Positions 41,543 to 50,370 of a stretch of 64,000 bases of DNA are shown piece by piece. Source of the DNA: Demequina sp. NBRC 110051 (GTDB lineage: Bacteria > Actinomycetota > Actinomycetes > Actinomycetales > Demequinaceae); the NCBI RefSeq assembly GCF_002090055.1, contig NZ_BBRH01000013.1, forward strand, positions 62,001 to 126,000, read 5' to 3'. The notes beneath the pieces were generated by a model. That model was not told the origin of the DNA and searched no databases. It worked only from the letters and a program-made list of their open reading frames with translations. The position numbers and the translations under genes were made by a program. Position 1 is the stretch's first letter. Each line of letters starts with the position of its first letter.

Positions 41543-42742
41543 TCAGGCTGACGCGCTCGGACGCTCGTCCGCGCCGTCGACCACCACGGTGTCACGACCG
41601 GCCTGCTTGGCGCGATACATGGCGGCGTCCGCACGCTCCACGACCGACTCGACGGTGTCGCGTTCGCGCACGTGCGAGACTCCGTAGCTCACGGTCGTCG
41701 CGGGTAGCCGATCGGTGCGCAGAAGCCAGGTCAGGCGGTCGTTAAGCTCGTCCATGCGTCGACGCGCACCCTCGGCGTCGACACCGATCAGCGCCAGCGC
41801 GAACTCCTCGCCCCCCAGGCGGCCGGCGATCTCACCTCGCCGCAGCACATCGGCCATCGCGGTACCGAAGGCCAGCAGCACCGCATCGCCCACCGCATGA
41901 CCGCGAGAGTCGTTGATCGCCTTGAAGTGGTCGATGTCGGCCACCACGATCGCGACGCTGTCGCCCGACCGCACCCTGTTGTCGACCAGCGCCCGCGCTC
42001 CATCCATCCAGGCCGAGCGTCCCAGCACATGTGTGAGGTCGTCGTGCGCCACCTGGCGCCGCAGTTCCTGCGTGCGCTGGTCATAGCCCAGCGCGGAGAC
42101 CGTGAAGGTCACGGCGACGAGGCATACCTGCAGCACGATGGTGGTTGTTCCGCTACCCGCCACCGCATTGAACAAAGGTGATTCGGGTCCCCATGCCACA
42201 AACAACACCGCACGCACCGCGTAGAAGGCGCTGAGCAGGCTCGCCGCCACGCCCGACACGAACGATGCCACGAGAGCTTCTTGGTCATTCCTGCGATCGG
42301 GACGGAAACGACGATCGCGCCAGACCACCCACATATCCCAGGCTCCGAGACCGAAGCAGGTCGACATGACGGCGAAGAGCAGCCCGTTGCCTGCCCACGT
42401 ATTGGTCGCGGGAGAGTCGAGGAACGCGAGAGCTGTGACCACGACGGCCGCCAGGGCCATCACGCGGATCGACGATGATCGGCCTCGTAGGGAGCGGGTC
42501 GCAAACCACATCGAAAACGCGGCGCACACCGCCATCCCGCTTGCGAGTGGATTGGCGATGGCTTGCCAGCGCGTTCCGTCGAGCAAGAAGAGCACAGGGC
42601 TGGCGGTCGACCAGAGAAGGGAGACCGTCCACCACCCCGCGAACGCCGACCGAGTGGGGCGATAGACGCCCGCCCAGAACAGCGCGAGGACCACGAAAGA
42701 GACAATGCCGAGTGTGATCCGAAGGGTCATCACATCGAGCAC
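41543..42742 (-). CDS. membrane-bound diguanylate cyclase (GGDEF)
   Basis: A 399-aa protein with about six to seven N-terminal membrane helices (residues ~5-210) and a C-terminal GGDEF domain. The active site reads GGEEF near residue 318, with DIDHFKAIND for metal and GTP binding. It should make cyclic di-GMP in response to a membrane signal. The inhibitory-site RxxD before GGEEF reads RGEIA, so product inhibition is probably absent. The start is GTG at 42742 because TAAAGT lies 6 nt before it; ATG at 42730 has no support. Confidence 0.88.
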   Translation of the reverse strand: MLDVMTLRITLGIVSFVVLALFWAGVYRPTRSAFAGWWTVSLLWSTASPVLFLLDGTRWQAIANPLASGMAVCAAFSMWFATRSLRGRSSSIRVMALAAVVVTALAFLDSPATNTWAGNGLLFAVMSTCFGLGAWDMWVVWRDRRFRPDRRNDQEALVASFVSGVAASLLSAFYAVRAVLFVAWGPESPLFNAVAGSGTTTIVLQVCLVAVTFTVSALGYDQRTQELRRQVAHDDLTHVLGRSAWMDGARALVDNRVRSGDSVAIVVADIDHFKAINDSRGHAVGDAVLLAFGTAMADVLRRGEIAGRLGGEEFALALIGVDAEGARRRMDELNDRLTWLLRTDRLPATTVSYGVSHVRERDTVESVVERADAAMYRAKQAGRDTVVVDGADERPSASA

Positions 42743-42748
42743 GAACGA

Positions 42749-42754
42749 ACTTTA
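42749..42754 (-). promoter_or_regulatory. leaderless -10 box of the GGDEF gene
   Basis: On the minus strand TAAAGT, then a 6-nt spacer, then GTG. Confidence 0.6.
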
Positions 42755-42811
42755 CCCGGACCCCTTCCGTTCGCTCCAGTACGACGTGACGCACATCACT
42801 GTCCGAATGCC

Positions 42812-42817
42812 TACGCT
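42812..42817 (+). promoter_or_regulatory. leaderless -10 box of the DUF1801 gene
   Basis: TACGCT, then a 7-nt spacer, then ATG at 42825. Confidence 0.6.
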
Positions 42818-42824
42818 GGGTTGC

Positions 42825-43235
42825 ATGTCCGAGAACAAGACGCAGCCCACTGGCGTGCCCGTCGACACATTCTTGGCGACTGTCTCACATGAGCGCCGGC
42901 GTTCAGAAGGCGCAGTGCTCGTGGCGCTGATGTCCGAGGTCACCGGCGAACCCGCCATGATGTGGGGACCGAGCATCATCGGCTTCGGCAGCTACCACTA
43001 CCGGTACGCCTCGGGGCGCGAGGGCGACATGCCTCGCGTGGGCTTCTCGCCGCGCGCCGCACAGCTGGCGTTCTACGGACTCCAGGATCACCCGGCCTCG
43101 CCCGCTCTGCTCGACGCCCTTGGCCCTCACACCACCGGCGCCTCGTGCGTATACGTCAAGCGCCTCGACGCCGTCGACCTCGAGGTGCTGCGCGACCTGG
43201 TCGACCTCGGCTATCAGGCCAACGCGAGTCAGTAG
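42825..43235 (+). CDS. DUF1801 domain protein
   Basis: A 136-aa YdhG-like/DUF1801 protein. The typical core MWGPSIIGFGSYHYRYASG and FSPRAAQLAFY is present; the fold is related to frataxin-like or acetyl-polyamine-binding small domains, but the role is not established. The ATG at 42825 is set by the leaderless -10 box. Its TAG stop is also the beginning of the next gene's -10 box. Confidence 0.83.
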   Translation: MSENKTQPTGVPVDTFLATVSHERRRSEGAVLVALMSEVTGEPAMMWGPSIIGFGSYHYRYASGREGDMPRVGFSPRAAQLAFYGLQDHPASPALLDALGPHTTGASCVYVKRLDAVDLEVLRDLVDLGYQANASQ

Positions 43236-43238
43236 GCT
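43233..43238 (+). promoter_or_regulatory. leaderless -10 box of the DUF4865 gene
   Basis: TAGGCT, then a 7-nt spacer, then ATG at 43246. The first three bases are the stop of the DUF1801 gene. Confidence 0.6.
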
Positions 43239-43245
43239 TCAGCGC

Positions 43246-43809
43246 ATGATCGCCATGCGCTACTCCATCGCCCTGCCCCGCGACTACGACATGGCGGTGA
43301 TCCGCCGCCGCATCGCCGAGCGCGGGCACGCGCTCGACGAGTATGACGGCCTGGCCCTCAAGGCCTACTGCCTGAGCGAGGCGGGCGTGGCCGGCGCGAC
43401 GGAGAACGTCTATGCCCCGTTCTACGTGTGGGCGAACACCTCGCGCATGACGCGTTTCCTGTGGGGAGGCGACGGCTTCGAAGGCATCGAACGCGACTTC
43501 GGCCGCCCGCGCGTAGATGTGTGGCCCATCGCGAGCCTGCACCTGAACGCCGCAGGCGCCAAGGGCGCGACCACCGCCGTCATGACGCGCACCGCCGCCA
43601 CCCCGGGAGAATCGTGGGCCGATGCCGCGGACAGGCTCCGTACCGAGGCGAACGCGGCCGCCCTTCGCAAGGACGCTCGCGCCGCGGCGCGAGCGATCGA
43701 CACGGCCACCGGCGACGTGATCGGCTTCGACCTGCTCACGGCCGCCCCGCGGCGCACCACCGGCACGGTGTACGAGGTCGCCCACGTCAGCGCGCCCACG
43801 CGCGGTTAG
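43246..43809 (+). CDS. DUF4865 family protein
   Basis: A 187-aa protein. It begins with the family hallmark MRYSIALPRDYDM after three residues and has NVYAPFYVWANTSRMTRFLWG and GRPRVDVWPI. The fold resembles a ferredoxin-like, EthD/ABM-type barrel. No catalytic residues are defined for the family. Several relatives lie beside LysR- or TetR-type regulators; here the neighbour is a DUF1801 gene. Leaderless ATG. Confidence 0.8.
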   Translation: MIAMRYSIALPRDYDMAVIRRRIAERGHALDEYDGLALKAYCLSEAGVAGATENVYAPFYVWANTSRMTRFLWGGDGFEGIERDFGRPRVDVWPIASLHLNAAGAKGATTAVMTRTAATPGESWADAADRLRTEANAAALRKDARAAARAIDTATGDVIGFDLLTAAPRRTTGTVYEVAHVSAPTRG

Positions 43810-43824
43810 GCCGCGGGCAAGGCG

Positions 43825-45345
43825 CTAGCGCTTGCGTGCCCGCTTCTCGCGCACACGCACCGAGATCTGGATGGGCGTTCCTTCGAAGCCGAACGCCTCA
43901 CGCAGGCGGCGCTCGATGAATCGCCGGTACGTGGGCTCGAGGAAACCGCTGGCGAAGATCACGAAGCGGGGCGGGCGGTTGGAGGCCTGCGTCGCGAACA
44001 GGATCTTGGGCTGCTTGCCCGAGCGCACCGGGTGCGGGTGCTCGGCGACCAGCTCGCCGAGGAACGAGTTGAGCCGGCCGGTCGAGATGCGCTGGTCCCA
44101 GGAACCCAGCGCGAGGTCGATCGAGGGCACCAGGCGGTTGGTGTGCCAGCCGGTGCGCGCCGAGAGGTTCACACGCGGCGCCCAGGTGAGCTGCACCAGG
44201 TCCTTCTCGATGGAGCGCTCAAGCAGGAACCGCTCGTCCTCGCCCACCAGGTCCCACTTGTTGAAGACCAGCACGAGCGCCTTGCCGGACTCGACCACCT
44301 GGGTGATGACGCGGGTGTCCTGCTCGGTCAGGGGCGTGGAGGCGTCGAGCAGCACGAGCGCAACCTCGGTGCGGTCGATCGCGGCGCCGGTGCGCAGCGA
44401 CGCGTAGAAGTCGGCGCCCTTGGTCTGGTGCACGCGGCGGCGGATGCCCGCTGTGTCGACGAGGGTCCAACGACGGTCGCCGATCTCGACGACCTCGTCG
44501 ACGGGGTCGCGGGTGGTGCCCGCTTCCTCGTTGACGACCACGCGGTTCTCGCCCGCGAGCTGGTTCAGCAGCGAGCTCTTGCCCACGTTGGGGCGGCCCA
44601 CGAGCGCAATGCGGCGCGGAGCGTCGGGGTCGATCTCGACCTGCGGCATCTCGGTGGGAAGCGCCGCGACGGCGGCGTCGAGCAGGTCGCCCGTGCCACG
44701 CCCGTGCAGGGCCGAGACCGGGTAGGGCTCGCCGAGCCCCAGGTTCCACAGCGCCGCGGCCTCGAGCTCACCCTGAGGGCCGTCCACCTTGTTGGCGACC
44801 AGCACCACGGGCTTCTTGGAGGCCCGCAGCAGGCGCACCACGTGCTCGTCGGAGGCGGTGGCACCCACGGTCGCGTCGACCACGAACAGGACGGCGTCGG
44901 CCATGTCGATCGCGACCTCGGCCTGCTGCGCGACGGACAGGTCCAGTCCCTGTACCTTCGCCTCCCAGCCGCCGGTGTCCATGAGCATGAAGTCGCGGCC
45001 GGCCCATTCCGCGCGGTACGAGACGCGGTCGCGTGTCACACCAGGGGTGTCCTCGACCACGGCGAGGCGCTTGCCTATGATGCGGTTCACCAGCGTCGAC
45101 TTGCCGACGTTGGGACGGCCGATGATCGCGAGGGTCGGCAGTGCCTCCTCGGTGTCGACGGGCTCCTCGCCCGCAAGGGTCGCGAGGTCGTCGTCGGTCA
45201 GTTCATAGGCGTCGAGGCCCGCGCGCAGCGCGGCCTCGCGCACCTCGTCGAGGCTCTCTTCGGGGTCGGATGGCACCTGCAGGGGCGCGGGCACGTCCTC
45301 GAGGCCGCGGTACCCAGTGTCGCCGTAATCCTGCTCGTCGGTCAT
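43825..45345 (-). CDS. der: ribosome biogenesis GTPase Der (EngA)
   Basis: A 506-aa double GTPase needed for 50S ribosome assembly. Two G domains are present, each with a P-loop (GRPNVGKST and GRPNVGKSS), DTGGWE or DTAGIRR as the second switch, and NKVD or NKWD. A KH-like C-terminal domain closes the protein. An acidic N-terminal extension of ~75 residues precedes the first domain. AAGGAG before the ATG; the start overlaps the plsC-like stop by 4 bases, last in the aroH-tyrA-cmk-plsC-der operon. Confidence 0.97.
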   Translation of the reverse strand: MTDEQDYGDTGYRGLEDVPAPLQVPSDPEESLDEVREAALRAGLDAYELTDDDLATLAGEEPVDTEEALPTLAIIGRPNVGKSTLVNRIIGKRLAVVEDTPGVTRDRVSYRAEWAGRDFMLMDTGGWEAKVQGLDLSVAQQAEVAIDMADAVLFVVDATVGATASDEHVVRLLRASKKPVVLVANKVDGPQGELEAAALWNLGLGEPYPVSALHGRGTGDLLDAAVAALPTEMPQVEIDPDAPRRIALVGRPNVGKSSLLNQLAGENRVVVNEEAGTTRDPVDEVVEIGDRRWTLVDTAGIRRRVHQTKGADFYASLRTGAAIDRTEVALVLLDASTPLTEQDTRVITQVVESGKALVLVFNKWDLVGEDERFLLERSIEKDLVQLTWAPRVNLSARTGWHTNRLVPSIDLALGSWDQRISTGRLNSFLGELVAEHPHPVRSGKQPKILFATQASNRPPRFVIFASGFLEPTYRRFIERRLREAFGFEGTPIQISVRVREKRARKR

Positions 45346-46028
45346 GGTGTCTCCTTGGGATTCGCTTCCGCGTCGTCGGGCAGCGTGAGGTCGGTGGTGG
45401 CGAGCGTCCTGTCGATGCGCTCACGGAGGGCCTCAGCGAGCTGCGCCTGCGCCGCCTCCTGACGGGCGCGGCCCCGCAGCCCGTCGGGCAGGTCCAGTGC
45501 GAACGGCTCGCCGAACTCCACGAGGATACGCCGTCCCGGGCGCGGCCACACGCCGGTGGGCTCGCCCGTGTGCCGGGTTCCCACGAGTGCGGTCGGCACG
45601 AGGGGCGCCCCCGACTGAATGGCGAGCCATGCCGCGCCACCCTGCACGGCATCGGCCCTCCCCGCTCCCCTGGTGCCCTCGGGGAACACGCCGACCACGT
45701 CCCCGCGGCGCAGCACCGCGAGGGCCTGGGCCAGCGCGTCACGGCCCGAGTCGACCACCTCGATCTGCTGGGCGCCCCTGAGCAGCGCCCCCAGCACGCC
45801 GTGGAACATGTGCGAGCCGATCAGAAAATGCGAGCCGCGCGGGATGATGCCGTGCAACACGGGTCCGTCGATGAGGCCCACGTGGTTGCCAATCAGCACG
45901 ACGGGACCGGTGCGCGGCAGGTGCTCGAGCCCGCGCACCTCGGTGCGCCACAGCCCCTTGGCAAGCGCGCGCCCCACCCACCGGGACCAGCGCGGTCCCC
46001 AGCGGCTCGGGACGCGCGCGTCGCTCAC
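45342..46028 (-). CDS. 1-acylglycerol-3-phosphate acyltransferase (PlsC family)
   Basis: A 228-aa lysophospholipid acyltransferase that adds the second acyl chain to phosphatidic acid at the membrane. The catalytic motif HxxxxD appears as NHVGLIDGP; the substrate motif is [15 protein letters not shown] start overlaps the cmk stop by 4 bases and the stop overlaps der. Position between cmk and der is the normal actinobacterial order. Confidence 0.9.
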   Translation of the reverse strand: MSDARVPSRWGPRWSRWVGRALAKGLWRTEVRGLEHLPRTGPVVLIGNHVGLIDGPVLHGIIPRGSHFLIGSHMFHGVLGALLRGAQQIEVVDSGRDALAQALAVLRRGDVVGVFPEGTRGAGRADAVQGGAAWLAIQSGAPLVPTALVGTRHTGEPTGVWPRPGRRILVEFGEPFALDLPDGLRGRARQEAAQAQLAEALRERIDRTLATTDLTLPDDAEANPKETP

Positions 46029-46702
46029 GCGCTGGCCTCGGCGGCGCGCTCCAGCACGGCCTGCACCGCCTCCTCGATGGTGAGGTCGGTGGTGTCGAGC
46101 GTGAGGACTCCGTCGGCGGCCTCGTGGAAGCTCACCACGGTCGCGTCCTTCTTGTCGCGTCCCAGGACGGCCTCACGCACGGTCGCGACATCGGCGCCCT
46201 CGCCCGCACGGCGCGCCACGCGGACCTCGTCGTCGGCCGTCATGAGGATGCGCACGTCGGCCTCGGGGGCGATCACGGTCGTGATGTCGCGGCCCTCCAC
46301 GACCACGCCCTTACCGCCCGAGCGGCCACCCTCGACCTCCGCGGCGATGACGTCGCGCTGCATCTGCTGCAGGATCGGGCGCGCCTCCAGGTTCGTGGCG
46401 ACCTTCGACACCGTCAGGGCCACGGTGTCGGTGCGGATGAGCGCGGACACGTCCTCATCGTCGAGCAGGATGCGCGGGTTCGCGGGGTCGAGGACCAGTT
46501 CAACGTTCATGGTGGCGACCATGGCGGCGACGTCGGACGTGACCGTGAAGTCCACGCCCTCGCGCAGGCACGCGAGCGTGGCGACGCGGTACGTGGCGCC
46601 CGTGTCGAAATAGGCCAGGCCCAGGCGGCGCGCAACCTCACGGGAGACGGTGGACTTTCCGGTGCCCGCGGGCCCGTCGATGGCGATGACGATTCCGGTC
46701 AT
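46025..46702 (-). CDS. cmk: cytidylate kinase
   Basis: A 225-aa nucleoside monophosphate kinase that phosphorylates CMP and dCMP. The P-loop is IDGPAGTGKST at residues ~8-18. The CMP-binding segment is YFDTGATYR, where the family usually has YLDTGAMYR, and the lid is RRAGEGADV. The ATG overlaps the tyrA stop by 4 bases; the longer upstream frame is shadow of tyrA. Confidence 0.95.
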   Translation of the reverse strand: MTGIVIAIDGPAGTGKSTVSREVARRLGLAYFDTGATYRVATLACLREGVDFTVTSDVAAMVATMNVELVLDPANPRILLDDEDVSALIRTDTVALTVSKVATNLEARPILQQMQRDVIAAEVEGGRSGGKGVVVEGRDITTVIAPEADVRILMTADDEVRVARRAGEGADVATVREAVLGRDKKDATVVSFHEAADGVLTLDTTDLTIEEAVQAVLERAAEASA

Positions 46703-47775
46703 GATGAAGCAATCTCCCAGTGTTGTGCGATGAGCGCGTCCACCAGCGCGGGCGCGCTCTCGGGCAGGACGTGCAAGGTGGTGAGACCCACGGGCTGGCG
46801 CGGCGAGTGCTCGATGGTGATGTCCTCGACGTTGACGGCGGCCGAGGCGGCGTCGGTGAGCAGCCGCAGCAGCTGTCCCGGGCTGTCGGGAACGATGACG
46901 GTGACCGGCACCCAGTCGCGGGTGGCGCCGCCGTGCTTGCCAGGGATGCGCGCGACCTCCATGCGACCACGCTCGATGAGGTCGGTGAGCGCCTCGCCGA
47001 TGTCGTCGGCGTCCCTCACATCCTCGAGGTCGGCGATGATGTGCTCGAGCGTCGCAATCAGGGAGTGCGAGTTGAGCCGGGCGATGTCGGCCCACATGGC
47101 GGGCTCCGACGCGGCAATGCGCGTGACGTCTCTGAGGCCCTGCCCTGCGAGGGCGACATCGTCCGCCTGGAGCGGACCGAGCGCGGCGGCGACGGCGGAG
47201 GCGGCCACCTGCGGCGCGTGGGACACGCGTGCGACCGCCGCGTCGTGTGCCTCGGCCTCCATCTCGACGACATCGGCCTGCAGGGTCCGCGCGACGGCGG
47301 CCACGAGCGCCACCGCCGAACGCGGGGCGCTGCCGGCGCACACCACCCACGGGCGCGCCTTGAACAGGTCGCCCTGCGCGGCCCGGCCGCCCGAGGTCTC
47401 ACGCCCGGCCATGGGATGCGAGCCCACGTAGCGTTCCGCCAAGCCGGCTGTGGCCGCGGCCCGCGCGAGCGGGCCCTTGACCGACGCCACGTCGGTGACC
47501 ACCGCCTGAGGCCAGGTGCGCAGGGAGGTGACCACGGCATCGGCCGCGGCTGAGGGTGGGACGGCAACAATGACCAGATCGGGACGAGGGGCATCCCCCG
47601 CCAGCGCGCGCCCGGCACCAATCGCGTGGGCGAGGCGCTCGGCCTGCGGGTCGGCGTCGGAGATCGTCACGTCCCAGCCCTCGGCGGTGAGACCGATACC
47701 GATGGACGCTCCGATCAGGCCGACGCCCACGATGTGGACGCGGGCGCTCTGCGCGCCGCCTTCCAGGGCGGTCAC
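46699..47775 (-). CDS. tyrA: prephenate dehydrogenase
   Basis: A 358-aa enzyme converting prephenate to 4-hydroxyphenylpyruvate for tyrosine synthesis. The NAD-binding motif GVGLIGASIGIGL is at residues ~17-29. The catalytic His is in VGSHPMAGRE near 125, and a C-terminal ACT domain (~290-350) probably gives tyrosine feedback. GTG at 47775 is set by a 4-base overlap with the chorismate mutase stop. Together the two genes make a chorismate-to-tyrosine branch. Confidence 0.94.
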   Translation of the reverse strand: MTALEGGAQSARVHIVGVGLIGASIGIGLTAEGWDVTISDADPQAERLAHAIGAGRALAGDAPRPDLVIVAVPPSAAADAVVTSLRTWPQAVVTDVASVKGPLARAAATAGLAERYVGSHPMAGRETSGGRAAQGDLFKARPWVVCAGSAPRSAVALVAAVARTLQADVVEMEAEAHDAAVARVSHAPQVAASAVAAALGPLQADDVALAGQGLRDVTRIAASEPAMWADIARLNSHSLIATLEHIIADLEDVRDADDIGEALTDLIERGRMEVARIPGKHGGATRDWVPVTVIVPDSPGQLLRLLTDAASAAVNVEDITIEHSPRQPVGLTTLHVLPESAPALVDALIAQHWEIASS

Positions 47776-48134
47776 TGCGCGATGTCCCTGCGCAGGCGCA
47801 CCGCCTCGTGAAGATAGGTGTGCTTGACCTCGGAGCGCGGCACCTCGACCTCCGCGTGCATCATCACGCGCACCACGAGCGGCAGCGCGGTCGGCACCGC
47901 CATCTCGACGGCGCACATGAGCGGGACGTCGGCGAATCCCATCTCGCGCGCCGCGGCCGCCGGGAAGTCGGAGACGATGTCGGGCGTGCAGGTGAAGAAC
48001 ACGGAGATGACGTCGTCAGGGGTGAGGCTGTTCGCCTCGAGCATCTGCGCGACCAGCTCCTGGGTGCGTGCGTGCAGGTGGTCCTTGGCGTCGCCCTCGA
48101 GCGAGGTGGCTCCGCGAATCGCTCGGGTCGTCAT
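47772..48134 (-). CDS. aroH: chorismate mutase, AroH class
   Basis: A 120-aa trimeric chorismate mutase of the Bacillus AroH type. Key residues are visible: Arg in RAIRGAT (residues 4-10), the FFTCTPDI segment near 50, CAVEM near 75 and VRVMMH near 88, with Arg and Cys as active-site contacts. It turns chorismate into prephenate for tyrA. ATG at 48134 has TACGAT 7 nt before it, so the operon probably begins here as a leaderless transcript. Confidence 0.92.
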   Translation of the reverse strand: MTTRAIRGATSLEGDAKDHLHARTQELVAQMLEANSLTPDDVISVFFTCTPDIVSDFPAAAAREMGFADVPLMCAVEMAVPTALPLVVRVMMHAEVEVPRSEVKHTYLHEAVRLRRDIAQ

Positions 48135-48141
48135 GGCGACC

Positions 48142-48147
48142 ATCGTA
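48142..48147 (-). promoter_or_regulatory. leaderless -10 box of the aroH operon
   Basis: On the minus strand TACGAT, then a 7-nt spacer, then ATG. Confidence 0.6.
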
Positions 48148-48187
48148 TCGGGACGCGCCCGTGTGCCGGACGCGGACCGGGAGCCCT

Positions 48188-48934
48188 CTACAGCCCCGCG
48201 GCCTTCATGAGCGAGCCGAGCTCCTCGCGAGTGAGGCGGCGCAGCTCGCCGGGACCCAAATTGCCCAGGGTGATGGGGCCAAACCGCGTGCGCACCAGGT
48301 CCACCACGGGGAAACCCACCTTGTCGAACATGCGACGCACAATGCGGTTGCGGCCCTCGTGCAGCTCGACCTCGACCAGCGAGTGGCCGTTGGAAACGTC
48401 GAGGATCTGGCACGAGGCGACGCGGACGGGGCCGTCCTCGAGGTCCACGCCCGCCCTCAGGCGCGTGCCCAGGTTTGCAGGCACCGCGCCCACCACCTTG
48501 GCGATGTACACCTTGGACACTCCGTGAGTGGGGTGCGCCAGGCGGTTCGCGAGTTCTCCGTCGTTGGTGAGCAGCAGGACACCGGTGGTCTCGGCGTCGA
48601 GCCGGCCCACGTGAAACAGGCGCTCGGGGAAGTCGCGCACGTATTCGTCGAGCGCCGGCCGGCCCTGCGGGTCGGACATCGTCGAGACCACGCCGCGCGG
48701 CTTATTGAGCACGACCGTGACGGCGTCGTCGTCCACCGAGATGCGCTGGCCCTTGACCTCGATCACGACCTCGGAGGGATTGACGCGCACGCCCAGCTGG
48801 TCGACGACCTCGCCGTTGACCTTCACGAGCCCACGCTCGATGAGCACCTCGCACTTGCGGCGCGAGCCCACGCCGGCTGCGGCGAGCACCTTTTGCAGTC
48901 GCACCCCTTCGGGGCGGTGAATCTCGAGGTCCAT
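48188..48934 (-). CDS. 23S rRNA pseudouridine synthase, RluB/RsuA family
   Basis: A 248-aa protein with an N-terminal S4 RNA-binding domain (GVGSRRKCEVLIERGLVKVNG) and a RsuA/RluB catalytic domain. The catalytic Asp is in GRLDAETTGVLLLTNDG near residue 113, and the KVY/EGRNRIVRRMF segments follow. It should isomerise a uridine in 23S rRNA (RluB is the usual member in this operon). Its ATG shares one base with the scpB stop. Confidence 0.93.
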   Translation of the reverse strand: MDLEIHRPEGVRLQKVLAAAGVGSRRKCEVLIERGLVKVNGEVVDQLGVRVNPSEVVIEVKGQRISVDDDAVTVVLNKPRGVVSTMSDPQGRPALDEYVRDFPERLFHVGRLDAETTGVLLLTNDGELANRLAHPTHGVSKVYIAKVVGAVPANLGTRLRAGVDLEDGPVRVASCQILDVSNGHSLVEVELHEGRNRIVRRMFDKVGFPVVDLVRTRFGPITLGNLGPGELRRLTREELGSLMKAAGL

Positions 48935-49479
48935 CAGCGGCCCTCCCCATCGATGTCGGCAAGGTCGGGCAAGTACGGAGCGAGCTCGGGCAGGTCGTCG
49001 AGCGATCCGAGCCCCATGCGCTCCAGGAATTCGGTGGTGGTGCCGTATTGCAGTGCGCCGGAGACCTCGCCTACCTCGGTGACGAGCCCGCGCGCCGCGA
49101 GGGTCTTCATGACCGAGTCGACGTTGACGCCGCGCACCTGGGAGACCTGTCCACGCGTGACGGGCTGGCGGTAGGCCACCACCGCGAGGGTCTCGAGCGC
49201 GGCCTGCGACAGCCGCGCGGACTGGCCGTCGACCACGAAGGCACCCACGGCATCGGCGTACACCCTGGACGAATAGATGCGCCAGCGCTCCTCGACCTCG
49301 CGCAGCTCGAAGCCGCGCGGACGGTCCGGGTGGGCATACTCGTCGCGCAGGGCGTGGAGCGTGTCGATGACCTGCGGCGCGGGGACGTCGAGCGCCGCGG
49401 CGATGTCCGCGGGCGCGACGGGCTCGTCGACGACCATGAGGATCGCCTCGATCGCGCCCGCGATGTGTGTGTCAGCCAT
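48934..49479 (-). CDS. scpB: SMC-Scp complex subunit ScpB
   Basis: A 181-aa ScpB with two winged-helix domains. AIEAILMVVDEPV near the start and the signature LETLAVVAYRQPVTRGQV near residue 100 are clear. It binds ScpA and bridges the SMC heads for chromosome condensation. ATG at 49479 lies inside the scpA 3' end (8-base overlap) with GGGAG just upstream. The longer frame from 49506 is less likely. Confidence 0.94.
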   Translation of the reverse strand: MADTHIAGAIEAILMVVDEPVAPADIAAALDVPAPQVIDTLHALRDEYAHPDRPRGFELREVEERWRIYSSRVYADAVGAFVVDGQSARLSQAALETLAVVAYRQPVTRGQVSQVRGVNVDSVMKTLAARGLVTEVGEVSGALQYGTTTEFLERMGLGSLDDLPELAPYLPDLADIDGEGR

Positions 49480-50365
49480 CTGCTCCCGGCTTTCCTTCCG
49501 TGGCACTGTCGTCGCCAGCGGCGGCCTCGTCGAATTCGTCGGAGACCTCGACCTGGTCGGCGCCGCCGGTCCACCTAACCGTCAGCTCGCCGAGAGAGCG
49601 TACCTGGTCGAACGCCACCACCGCCTCCCGGAACAGCTCCAGCAGCGCGAGGAAGCGGGCCACCACGATGTTGACATGATCCGCGTCGCGCACCAGGGAG
49701 CGGAACGTCATGACGTGCTCACGCTGGAGCCGGCTCGTGACGACCGCAGCCTGCTCGCGCACCGACACGGCCGGGGCGTGCAGGTGCGCGAGGCTCACGC
49801 CCGTCTCGTTCGCCTTGGGCTGCAGCGCATGGGCCGCGAGGCGGGCGAGCTGGTCGGGGGTCACCGACCACACGAGTTCGGGCAGCAGCATCGCGAAGTG
49901 CGGCTCGAGCGGCACGTCGCGCGGGATGCACCGGGGTGCCTGCAGCATCTGGTCGAGGCTGCCGGCGACGGCCTTGAACGCGCGATACTGCAGCAGGCGG
50001 GCGAACAGCAGGTCGCGGGCCTCGAGCAGCTCCAGGTCCTCGAGGTCGTCCACCTCGCCCTGCGGCAGCAGCCGCGCCGCCTTGAGGTCGAGGAGCGTGG
50101 CCGCGACCACGAGGAACTCCGACGCCTGCGACAGGTCCCAGTCCTTGTCGCCCCCGCCGATGATCGCGAGGAATTCGTCGGTCACGCGCGCGAGGGCCAC
50201 GTCCGTGATCTCCATCTCGTGCTTCGAGATGAGGCTCAGGAGCAGGTCAAAGGGGCCCTCGAAGTTGTCCAGGTGGACGGAGAAAGCGTCACTCTTGACG
50301 GCCGATGCCGTGGCCGGCTCCTCGACGGCCGTCGCCGTCGTCCCGGGCGAGGGTTCACCCGACAC
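49472..50365 (-). CDS. scpA: SMC-Scp complex kleisin subunit ScpA
   Basis: A 297-aa kleisin. The N-terminal SMC-neck-binding segment FEGPFDLLLSLISKHEMEI is near residue 35 and is followed by FLVVAATLLDLKA. The C-terminal winged helix reads VVARFLALLELFREAVV. It joins the SMC dimer and ScpB for chromosome organisation. GTG start, 5 bases after the parA stop. Order parA-scpA-scpB is the actinobacterial norm. Confidence 0.94.
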   Translation of the reverse strand: MSGEPSPGTTATAVEEPATASAVKSDAFSVHLDNFEGPFDLLLSLISKHEMEITDVALARVTDEFLAIIGGGDKDWDLSQASEFLVVAATLLDLKAARLLPQGEVDDLEDLELLEARDLLFARLLQYRAFKAVAGSLDQMLQAPRCIPRDVPLEPHFAMLLPELVWSVTPDQLARLAAHALQPKANETGVSLAHLHAPAVSVREQAAVVTSRLQREHVMTFRSLVRDADHVNIVVARFLALLELFREAVVAFDQVRSLGELTVRWTGGADQVEVSDEFDEAAAGDDSATEGKPGADG

Positions 50366-50370
50366 GTGCG

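Noticed and set aside
44032-45462. 476-aa plus-strand frame opposite der
   Set aside because: Shadow of the Der GTPase gene; Asp/Glu/Arg/His-rich with no domain.
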